DNA from: a bacterium
Lineage (GTDB): Bacteria > UBP6 > UBA1177
Reading direction: 5' to 3'
Assembly (NCBI GenBank): GCA_017963125.1
Contig: JAGCUA010000083.1
Location: forward strand, 1-48,337
DNA length: 48,337 bases
Shown here piece after piece: positions 41,997-48,337 of this stretch. The notes beneath the pieces are model-generated. The model was not told the origin of the DNA, searched no databases, and saw only the letters and a program-made list of their open reading frames with translations. The position numbers and the translations under genes were made by a program. The first letter of the stretch is position 1. Each line of letters opens with the position of its first letter.

Positions 41997-44307
41997 AAAG
42001 ACTATTCTTTCTATACTCAAAAGCGAACCTTACATCAACATTCCTAAAATCGTCAGACCCGATTCGATAATCCGCGAAGTCGAAAAACACTCCGGAATAA
42101 AGGATCCCGACGAGCTTTCGGCAATCACAGGAAGAATCCATCAGGCGATTGCTATGGCTTCCGCGGCACACAGCGGAATCGTGAGAAAAAGCGGTGAACC
42201 TTACATTTTCCATCCCTACACAGTTGCATACCTGCTGGCTGTCAGCGGAATGGACGACGACTGCGTAATTGCCGGACTTCTGCACGACACGGTCGAAGAT
42301 ACAAGCATGACCGTTGAAGAGATCGGAGACGCTTTCGGAAAAAATGTCGCAAACCTTGTTGACGGAGTTACGAAACTTACCGAAATCAGGGAAAAAACCG
42401 AAAACGAGGAGATCTGCCGCAAACTTTCACGCGAGGAGAAACAGGCTACCGCGATAAAAAAACTTCTGACGTTTGCACAAAACGATTCCCGGATAATCAT
42501 AATCAAGCTTTTCGACCGTCTGCATAACATGATGACACTTGATGCAATGATTCCCGAAAAGCAGAAACGGATCGCGCTGGAAACACTGAATCTTTACGTT
42601 CCGTTAGCCCACAGGCTCGGCATATACTGGTTGAAAGAAGCTCTCGAAGCGCTTTCTTTCTACTTCGGATTTCCCGAGGAATGGGCAGAAATCGACCGCG
42701 GCGTAAATACTACTTATCCTAATCTTGCAGCGTTGACCGCTTCTATCGATGAAAAAACGAAAAATGTTTTTCAGAAATTTGCACCGTTGATGTGGAATAA
42801 AATATCGAAAGTTTACTGCAAAACGAAGTCGTACTACTACATCTACACGAAAACTCTGAAAAAAAATCTCGAAGTCGGCGATCTCAAAAACATCCTTTCG
42901 GTGAGAATCGTCCTTAAAACAGACGATGTTTTCGATTGCTACAAAGTGCTTGGAATGCTTCATCTTTTCCCGGAAATGTCTCTTGTCCAGCGCTATCTCA
43001 AAGACTATATCGCAACTCCAAAAGTCAACGGATACCAGTCACTACACACGCTGTTAAGATTCAAAGAATACTTCGTCGAATTCCAGATCTGCACCGAGCA
43101 GATGGAGCGGATAGCGCAGGAAGGACAGCTTGCAAAATGGAAGGCAAAAAACGATCCTGCATACAAGGACACTCTCGCGGAATGGCTCAAAACGATATTC
43201 AGCGAGCTTATCGACTCGTCGTCGAAACCAGAAACTTTCGTCAGCGACATCGAAAACCTGCTTCCGCTCGACAAAATGATCGTTTTCACTCCGGACGGCG
43301 AAGAAATTTCGCTTCCAGAAGGGGCAACATTGCTTGATTTTGCCTACGCGATCCACAGCGACCTCGGCGAAAAGTGCATCGGAGGAACAGTCAACGGAAA
43401 GCGCGTGACAATCAGCCAGGTCCTGCAGAACAAGGATGAAGTCAAGGTCGAAACCGCCGAAAACCAGAATCCGCGTGAGGACTGGCTCGATTTCGTAAAG
43501 ACGCAGAGGGCAAAACAATTCATCAAAAAATATATCCAGAAGCAGCAGGAGAAGATCCTCGAGAACAAAGGACGCGAGATTTTGAAACCTCTTTTTGTAT
43601 CGCAGGAAAAAGGCGAATTTTTCGACACACTCGGCAAACAGCGCGCCTTCATAAACTTCGCGAAGAAATATTCTTTGCCGAAACAGAACACTCTGAGCGC
43701 GTTTTTCATAAAAACTGCTTCGGGAGAACTGAAACTTGAGTCGGTAATCGAAGCCTTTTTCTCGCATGACGAGATTTCCCGCCTCATAAACGCATTTCCC
43801 CGCAGAGTTGCTCCGCTATTTGTGCTTCAGGACGAGCGTGCGGCAGACATTTCGCCGATATTCATCAAAGGAACCGGCATGATAAGCGACTACAAAATCG
43901 CGCGCTGCTGCCAGCCGGTCGAGGGAGACTGCGTTGTAGCTTCGGTTTCATCTGACGAGGGATACATTCTCCACAAACAGAAATGCCCGAAGATCGCCAG
44001 GATCGATGCGGAACATCTGGAAGAAAACGTCTACTGGTTCGAATATCCGCGCTACGAAATTTCGTTCATCATCAGCCTGCAGAACAGAAAAGGGGCGCTC
44101 ATGGAGCTTGCGAACGAACTCAACGACAAGAATTTCAACATTTCGAGCCTCCATCTTAATGCCGACGATGCCGATGAATACTCGGGCAAAGTCTATGTCA
44201 CGGTCCAAGGCTCGGACATCCAGGCTGTCGAAAATCTCAGGGAATCACTGAAAGACAAGGAAGTTATCATAGATTTTAACATCAACAACATTCATTACAG
44301 AGGTTAA
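41989..44307 (+). CDS. Rel/SpoT-family (p)ppGpp hydrolase, synthetase domain possibly inactive
   Basis: A 772-residue protein with the complete Rel layout: HD hydrolase (about 50-200), synthetase-like domain (about 260-390), TGS (about 430-490) and C-terminal ACT (about 695-770). The hydrolase residues are present (YIFHPY, GLLHDTVEDT, FDRLHNMMTL). In the synthetase domain YQSLHT is kept, but the usual D-L-x-A-x-R reads KNILSVR, EVQIRT reads EFQICT, and the AAHW segment reads LAKW. By eye this suggests a SpoT-like enzyme acting mainly as a hydrolase. It overlaps gmk by 8 nt and ends one base before dapA. Confidence 0.9.
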   Translation: MDKKTILSILKSEPYINIPKIVRPDSIIREVEKHSGIKDPDELSAITGRIHQAIAMASAAHSGIVRKSGEPYIFHPYTVAYLLAVSGMDDDCVIAGLLHDTVEDTSMTVEEIGDAFGKNVANLVDGVTKLTEIREKTENEEICRKLSREEKQATAIKKLLTFAQNDSRIIIIKLFDRLHNMMTLDAMIPEKQKRIALETLNLYVPLAHRLGIYWLKEALEALSFYFGFPEEWAEIDRGVNTTYPNLAALTASIDEKTKNVFQKFAPLMWNKISKVYCKTKSYYYIYTKTLKKNLEVGDLKNILSVRIVLKTDDVFDCYKVLGMLHLFPEMSLVQRYLKDYIATPKVNGYQSLHTLLRFKEYFVEFQICTEQMERIAQEGQLAKWKAKNDPAYKDTLAEWLKTIFSELIDSSSKPETFVSDIENLLPLDKMIVFTPDGEEISLPEGATLLDFAYAIHSDLGEKCIGGTVNGKRVTISQVLQNKDEVKVETAENQNPREDWLDFVKTQRAKQFIKKYIQKQQEKILENKGREILKPLFVSQEKGEFFDTLGKQRAFINFAKKYSLPKQNTLSAFFIKTASGELKLESVIEAFFSHDEISRLINAFPRRVAPLFVLQDERAADISPIFIKGTGMISDYKIARCCQPVEGDCVVASVSSDEGYILHKQKCPKIARIDAEHLEENVYWFEYPRYEISFIISLQNRKGALMELANELNDKNFNISSLHLNADDADEYSGKVYVTVQGSDIQAVENLRESLKDKEVIIDFNINNIHYRG

Positions 44308-44308
44308 C

Positions 44309-45190
44309 ATGAAAGGTGTTTACACGGCGATAGTCACCCCGTTCAAAAAGTCTGGTGAAATCGATTTCAACGCATTCGGAAAACTGCTTGACGAGCAGCT
44401 CAAAGCCAATGTTTCTGGCGTTGTCGTAGCAGGAACGACGGGCGAGGGCGCAACTTTGAGCCTGACTGAAAAAGAGGAGCTTTTCCGCTTCACAAAAGAA
44501 AAATGTCCGAAACTCGACCTTGTCGCGGGAACGGGAACGAATAATACGGCAGACAGCGTCAGACAGACGGAAGCCGCTCTCAAAGCAGGGATCGGCAAAG
44601 TTCTCATCGTCACGCCATACTACAACAAACCAACTCCGAAAGGGCTTTTCGCGCATTACAGCTCCATTGCGAAAACCGGTGCAAAAATCGTCCTTTACAA
44701 CGTTCCGGGAAGGACCGGCCTCAACATAACTCCGGCAGCTCTCAAGCTGGTTTCAGGAATCAAAAAAGTCGTTGCGGTAAAAGAGGCAACCGGAGACCTC
44801 GGAAGACTTGCAGATTATCTCGACACAGTCGGAACAGAGCGTTTCGACTTCCTTTCGGGTGATGATTTCACGGTCGTTCCTTTCATTTCTATGGGAGGAA
44901 AAGGAGTTATCAGCGTTCTTTCCAACATCTACCCCGAAATCTGCGTGAAGATGGTCGATGCCGCGCTTAAAGGCGACTTTGCAACAGCTTCAAAAATCCA
45001 GCTTGCGACAAACAAGATCAACCACGCGATGTTCATGGAATCAAATCCGATCCCTGTAAAAACGGCTCTCGCAATGAAGAAAAAATGCACGAATAAATTC
45101 CGCGAGCCGCTTGCGAACATGGAAGATGCGAACATTGAAAAACTTGCCGGAATAATTAAAGATTTTGAGCAGATCAAAGAGACTTTATAA
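44309..45190 (+). CDS. dapA: 4-hydroxy-tetrahydrodipicolinate synthase
   Basis: A 293-residue TIM-barrel aldolase that condenses pyruvate with aspartate semialdehyde, the first committed step to diaminopimelate and lysine. The Schiff-base Lys is K158 in VAVKEATGD, the catalytic Tyr is Y130 in VLYNVPGRTG, and GTTGEGATL (42-50) is the pyruvate-site loop. Length is typical. GAGG lies 5-6 nt before the ATG. It follows rel after one base, so all of gmk, rel and dapA are likely on one transcript. Confidence 0.95.
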   Translation: MKGVYTAIVTPFKKSGEIDFNAFGKLLDEQLKANVSGVVVAGTTGEGATLSLTEKEELFRFTKEKCPKLDLVAGTGTNNTADSVRQTEAALKAGIGKVLIVTPYYNKPTPKGLFAHYSSIAKTGAKIVLYNVPGRTGLNITPAALKLVSGIKKVVAVKEATGDLGRLADYLDTVGTERFDFLSGDDFTVVPFISMGGKGVISVLSNIYPEICVKMVDAALKGDFATASKIQLATNKINHAMFMESNPIPVKTALAMKKKCTNKFREPLANMEDANIEKLAGIIKDFEQIKETL

Positions 45191-45208
45191 TCAAATTTTT
45201 GAGGAAAA

Positions 45209-46279
45209 ATGACACTTAAATTCGCCCTTGTAGGCTGCGGCAGGATCGTAAAAAAACACATCGAAGCTCTTTTGAACATACCGAAAGCACGCCTTGTCGC
45301 GGTGTGCGACATTGTTCCCGAAAAAGCGAAAAAAGCGGGAGAATCAGCCGGAGTTCCGTGGTATGAAAGCTATGACGAAATGCTCTCGGCACATCCCGAA
45401 GTCGATGTCGTCAATGTCCTTACTCCGAGCGGGCTTCACCCTAAACACGTTATCGACATCGTGAAAAAATACAAAAAGCACATCGTATGCGAAAAGCCGA
45501 TGGCGCTGAAATTAAGCGATGCCGATGAAATGATAAGGACCTGCGACATGAACGGAGTCAGACTTTTCATCGTGAAGCAGAACCGCTTCAATCTGCCTGT
45601 CCAGATTTTGAGGAAAAAGCTCGAAAGCGGCGGTTTCGGCAGGCTTGTCATGGGAACTGTCCGCGTCAGATGGTGCCGGAAACAGGAATACTACGATGCC
45701 GACCCGTGGCGCGGAACATGGGCTTACGACGGCGGCGTCATCACCAATCAGGCGAGCCACCACATCGATCTGCTCGAATGGATGCTCGGTGAACCGGTGA
45801 GCGTCATGGCGATGAACGGAACTTATCTCGTAAACATCGAAGCAGACGATACCTGCGCCGCGATAATCAAGTTCAGAAACGGCGCTCTCGGAATAGTCGA
45901 AGCGACAACAGCGACGCGTCCTGCCGACCTCGAAGGCTCGCTTTCGATCCTGGGAGAGAAAGGCAACTGTGTGATCGGCGGCTTTGCAGTAAACAAGATG
46001 CAGGAATGGAATTTCGAGGGCGAAACACCCGACGAAAGGAAGGAAATTTTAGAAAAATACAGCGAAAACCCGCCCAATGTCTACGGATTCGGGCATATCC
46101 GCTACCTTGAAAGCGTCATCGACTGCATCGAAAACGGCAAACACGCCCTTGTTGACGGGCTCGAAGGAAGAAAATCGCTCGAACTTATCAACGCGATCTA
46201 CGAATCGGTCGAAACAGGCAAGGAAGTCCACCTTGTTTTCGAGCCGAAAGAATCGAAACTGGGACGGACAAATTTTTGA
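45209..46279 (+). CDS. Gfo/Idh/MocA oxidoreductase, WbpB/WlbA-like
   Basis: A 356-residue NAD(P)-dependent sugar dehydrogenase. The N-terminal Rossmann motif is LVGCGRIVKKH, CEKPMAL carries the family EKP, and NQASHHIDLL contains the catalytic-region His. The stretch KQNRFNLPVQ with WRGTWAYDGG resembles UDP-GlcNAc(A) 3-dehydrogenases such as WbpB/WlbA, which act in making di-N-acetylated uronic acids for O-antigen. That specific activity is inference, as no aminotransferase or acetyltransferase partner is nearby. GAGG precedes the start, 18 nt after dapA. Confidence 0.8.
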   Translation: MTLKFALVGCGRIVKKHIEALLNIPKARLVAVCDIVPEKAKKAGESAGVPWYESYDEMLSAHPEVDVVNVLTPSGLHPKHVIDIVKKYKKHIVCEKPMALKLSDADEMIRTCDMNGVRLFIVKQNRFNLPVQILRKKLESGGFGRLVMGTVRVRWCRKQEYYDADPWRGTWAYDGGVITNQASHHIDLLEWMLGEPVSVMAMNGTYLVNIEADDTCAAIIKFRNGALGIVEATTATRPADLEGSLSILGEKGNCVIGGFAVNKMQEWNFEGETPDERKEILEKYSENPPNVYGFGHIRYLESVIDCIENGKHALVDGLEGRKSLELINAIYESVETGKEVHLVFEPKESKLGRTNF

Positions 46280-46285
46280 GGAAAC

Positions 46286-47032
46286 ATGAAAACAAGCAGA
46301 ATATGTCCTATAATCTCAAATAATTTCGTAACGAAAGATACATTCCTTATGAATGTCGCATTCGATGAAATCCCGCAGCCGGGACAGTTCCTCATGCTGT
46401 CAAAAACCGACGGTCTGAGCATGCCTTTTCTGCCGCGTCCGATATCGGTTTTCGACTGGAATGACGGCGTTTTGTCGCTTCTTGTCAAGGTTGTCGGCAA
46501 AGGAACAAAGATGCTTTCCAAAATGAAAGCGGGTGAAAAAATCAGGATCACCGGATATCTTGGAAACAGCTTTCCCGACACGACCGGCACCCTCCTCTGC
46601 ATCGGCGGAGGAATCGGCGTTGCACCGCTCTTCTACACCGCAAAAATCTCGAAAGCAGCTGAAAAGCACTTTATTCTCGGGTTCCGCGACAAAAATTCAG
46701 TCCTCATGGAAGAAAAATTCAGAGAATTGGGAGAAGTTACGATCGTTACCGATGACGGAAGCTACGGCCTTAAAAAATATCCGCATGAAGTGCTTGAAAC
46801 CCTTTTGGATAAAGGGTTTGAGCCAGACGGGATCTGCACCTGCGGACCGCTCATAATGATGGATTTTGTTGAAAAAGTATGTGAAAAATACGGAATCATG
46901 GAACTTTACAAATCTTACGAAACGACCATGGGCTGCGGGATTGGAGCCTGCCTCGGCTGCAGGATAGAAACTCCCGGCGGCAGCTTCTTAGTCTGCAAAG
47001 AAGGCCCTGTATTTAAAGCAAACCGGAGGTAA
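46286..47032 (+). CDS. pyrK: dihydroorotate dehydrogenase electron-transfer subunit
   Basis: A 248-residue iron-sulphur flavoprotein that passes electrons from PyrD to NAD. PRPISVFDW is the FAD-binding RPxS motif, CIGGGIGVAPLFYTA the NAD-binding region, and CGIGACLGC with a later VCKEGPVF supplies the four Cys ligands of the [2Fe-2S] cluster. PyrDB (the catalytic partner) is not in the window. It starts 6 nt after the sugar dehydrogenase, with GAGG overlapping that gene's stop. Confidence 0.93.
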   Translation: MKTSRICPIISNNFVTKDTFLMNVAFDEIPQPGQFLMLSKTDGLSMPFLPRPISVFDWNDGVLSLLVKVVGKGTKMLSKMKAGEKIRITGYLGNSFPDTTGTLLCIGGGIGVAPLFYTAKISKAAEKHFILGFRDKNSVLMEEKFRELGEVTIVTDDGSYGLKKYPHEVLETLLDKGFEPDGICTCGPLIMMDFVEKVCEKYGIMELYKSYETTMGCGIGACLGCRIETPGGSFLVCKEGPVFKANRR

Positions 47033-47034
47033 AA

Positions 47035-48051
47035 ATGAAAAAAACGACGATAATTTTTGTTCTTATCGCTTTCTGCGCTCTGATTTTCGGCTGCGGAAGT
47101 GTTGACAAAAAAGGAAACGACGAAAAAGACGCCAACCTCAAACTTCTTGAAGAAGAGAGTAAAGACGCCGCTTTTAACGAAGGACAGGATTTTTTAAAGA
47201 AAAACGATTTTGAAAAAGCGATCGAATCCTTCAAAAAAAGCACGGTCAAGGATGCAGAGTTCTACGTTGCCTATGCACTTGACGCCATGAAACGCACCGA
47301 TGAAGCGAAAAAAGCGTTTGAGACCTGCGTAGAAAAAGGGATCCAGCCGGTCGAATCGCTTTACAATCTGGCAATAATGTCCTTTGATTCGGGCGATATT
47401 CCTTTGTCAAAAACCTATGCCGAAAAAGCTCTTAAACTCGATCCGAAGCACATTGCAACGCTTTTTTTCTACGGGAACTTGTTTTTTGTCGAACAGAACG
47501 TGAACGAAGCTCTGAAATACTACAAGGAAGCTGAAAAAATCAACCCTGAATCAAGAGATATCCAGAATGCGATCTTCCTCGTCTACCTTCAGGCGGAACA
47601 GTTCGAAAATGCATGGAAGATCAGGGAAAAACTCGACAAGGAGAGTCCCGAGATAGTTTTTGCAGTCATGCAGATCGCCGAAATGACAGGAAATTTTCTT
47701 GACGGAGCCAACTTTGCGACAAAAGAACTTCTCGCTGAAAGCAGGATAAGAAACCTCGCAAAGATCCTCTTCACGAAAGGCGGCGAACTCATAAAAGCCC
47801 TTGAACTTGCAGAAGTTGAAAAGATCGAAGAAGGAAAATACGCCCTTCTCGACCGCTCAACGACTCCGGGAAGCGCTTACGTTCTCGCCTTAGATTCCGA
47901 GAAAAACATTTTTGTTTCATGTGAAACAAATCCAGGAAACCTAATTCCGACCGAGGTTTCAGAGCAGGGAATCCAAGTCGAAGGCATCGATCAGGTTATT
48001 CCTTTCAAAGAAGTTTCGGCAAAATTAGCGGATTTCTGCAAAGGGAAATAG
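47035..48051 (+). CDS. TPR-repeat lipoprotein
   Basis: A 338-residue protein. It has a lipoprotein signal with lipobox LIFGC (Cys 20), an acidic Lys/Glu linker, then at least four tetratricopeptide-like helical pairs (for example YNLAIMSFDSGDIPLSKTYAEKAL and FFYGNLFFVEQNVNEALKYY), giving a protein-binding scaffold. The C-terminal 90 residues form a different domain, partly beta, that I do not recognise. Residues after the lipobox (GS) suggest outer-membrane sorting. GGAGG precedes the ATG, 2 nt after pyrK. Last gene of the group. Confidence 0.85.
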   Translation: MKKTTIIFVLIAFCALIFGCGSVDKKGNDEKDANLKLLEEESKDAAFNEGQDFLKKNDFEKAIESFKKSTVKDAEFYVAYALDAMKRTDEAKKAFETCVEKGIQPVESLYNLAIMSFDSGDIPLSKTYAEKALKLDPKHIATLFFYGNLFFVEQNVNEALKYYKEAEKINPESRDIQNAIFLVYLQAEQFENAWKIREKLDKESPEIVFAVMQIAEMTGNFLDGANFATKELLAESRIRNLAKILFTKGGELIKALELAEVEKIEEGKYALLDRSTTPGSAYVLALDSEKNIFVSCETNPGNLIPTEVSEQGIQVEGIDQVIPFKEVSAKLADFCKGK

Positions 48052-48068
48052 CTGGATTCTATTTTTGA

Positions 48069-48200
48069 GCTGACGCTCAAGATGTCGCTCAAACTGACGC
48101 CCAAATGTCGCTCAAGATGTCGTAGCAAATGTCGTAAGAAATGTCGTAAGAAATTTACGCAGGTTCACCAAAAGTTCACCAAAGAGTTCACCAAAAAATT
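48069..48200 (+). repeat. degenerate 12-bp then 11-bp tandem repeats
   Basis: About seven 12-nt units of the type (A/G)ATGTCGCTCAA, changing gradually to AATGTCGTAAGA (48069-48150). They are followed by three units of GTTCACCAAA(A/G) (48163-48196). One frame would encode a Cys/Arg/Lys-rich repeat (KCRSRCRSKCRKK), but it has no ribosome binding site. Confidence 0.75.
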
Positions 48201-48242
48201 CTTGAAACGGAAAAATATGAAACGGAGAACAAAATATAAATA

Positions 48243-48270
48243 TTGCTTTCAGTTCAAAAACACCTAAAAT
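48243..48270 (+). promoter_or_regulatory. candidate promoter before the repeat-bearing start codon
   Basis: TTGCTT at 48243-48248, a 16-nt spacer and TAAAAT at 48265-48270, about 40 nt before the ATG at 48309. Consensus match only. Confidence 0.4.
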
Positions 48271-48308
48271 ATCGCGTTTTTTGTTGCTTTTGTTTTGAAG
48301 GCACATTG

Positions 48309-48337
48309 ATGACAACACAACACAACACAACACAACA
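48309..48337 (+). CDS. possible phase-variable gene start (cut by window end)
   Basis: ATG 48309 has GAAGG 9 nt upstream and is followed at once by the pentanucleotide array, so the visible peptide reads M-TTQHN-TTQ. A repeat length not divisible by three inside the first codons would switch the frame on or off when the copy number changes. The product is unknown because the window ends here. Confidence 0.4.
48312..48337 (+). repeat. ACAAC pentanucleotide microsatellite, at least 5 copies
   Basis: Five perfect ACAAC units and the first base of a sixth run to the window edge. The total length is unknown. Confidence 0.95.

Noticed and set aside
48069..48200. Possible CRISPR array or real Cys-rich peptide gene
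   Set aside because: Units of 11-12 bp with no spacers; the open frame at 48082 lacks a ribosome binding site and its sequence is explained by the repeat.

Overview
The window comes from a Gram-negative-type bacterium that I cannot place in a phylum. Supporting an outer membrane are a signal-peptide beta-barrel-like protein, two lipoproteins with lipoboxes, a Wzt-type O-antigen/polysaccharide ABC ATPase and a LicD-type transferase. RNase J, a FrzS-like pseudo-receiver/coiled-coil protein and a PilB/GspE ATPase point away from the classical gamma-proteobacteria. Housekeeping genes look moderately GC-poor, and the surface-polysaccharide block is clearly AT-richer. TAG is used as a normal stop codon (for example in rnj and nfeD).

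Layout. (1) 1-4840 is a mobile/recombined zone: the end of an IS3-family element, a GtrII-like membrane glucosyltransferase, an AAA-DUF4143 ATPase cassette between imperfect direct repeats, and a DUF559 (Vsr-like) nuclease gene with an amber mutation inside a 68-bp inverted repeat. A 33-bp promoter-like repeat brackets most of this block (704-736 and 4777-4809). (2) 4841-17867 is one tightly overlapping, AT-rich operon: wzt, a methyltransferase, nine glycosyltransferases or related membrane transferases, a glycosyltransferase remnant and a LicD protein. It probably builds, modifies and exports a surface glycan. Its junctions show gene-cassette exchange: shared 3' tails on unrelated catalytic domains, stereotyped 8-nt overlaps, and a 28-bp duplication around an inserted gene. 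(3) 17871-22941, minus strand: a second DUF4143 ATPase, polA and a UGM-like FAD oxidoreductase. (4) 23154-29417: a HipBA toxin-antitoxin pair, then PAP2 phosphatase, CAT-like acetyltransferase, NudC, a 16-codon DUF3795-like remnant, and a copper ATPase whose C-terminal HMA domain has its own RBS and start codon. (5) 29485-32574: RNase J, NfeD and an SPFH protein. (6) 32578-35647, minus strand: a beta-barrel-like protein, tRNA-Leu(CAG), the pseudo-receiver coiled-coil protein and an SCP2-like protein. (7) 35853-39670: two glycosyltransferases and a lone PilB/GspE ATPase. (8) 39685-48051: a Cys-rich exo/endonuclease-phosphatase-fold lipoprotein, ACP, gmk, a Rel/SpoT protein, dapA, a WbpB-like dehydrogenase, pyrK and a TPR lipoprotein. 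(9) 48052-48337: degenerate 12-bp and 11-bp tandem repeats, then a possible new gene whose start codon is followed directly by an ACAAC pentanucleotide array, a candidate phase-variable locus cut by the window end.

The most unusual items are the DUF559 inverted-repeat element, the modular glycosyltransferase cassettes with shared 3' tails, the 28-bp junction duplication, the nested copZ-like start inside copA, and the pentanucleotide repeat after a start codon. All domain calls were made by eye from motifs. No database or structure search was run.
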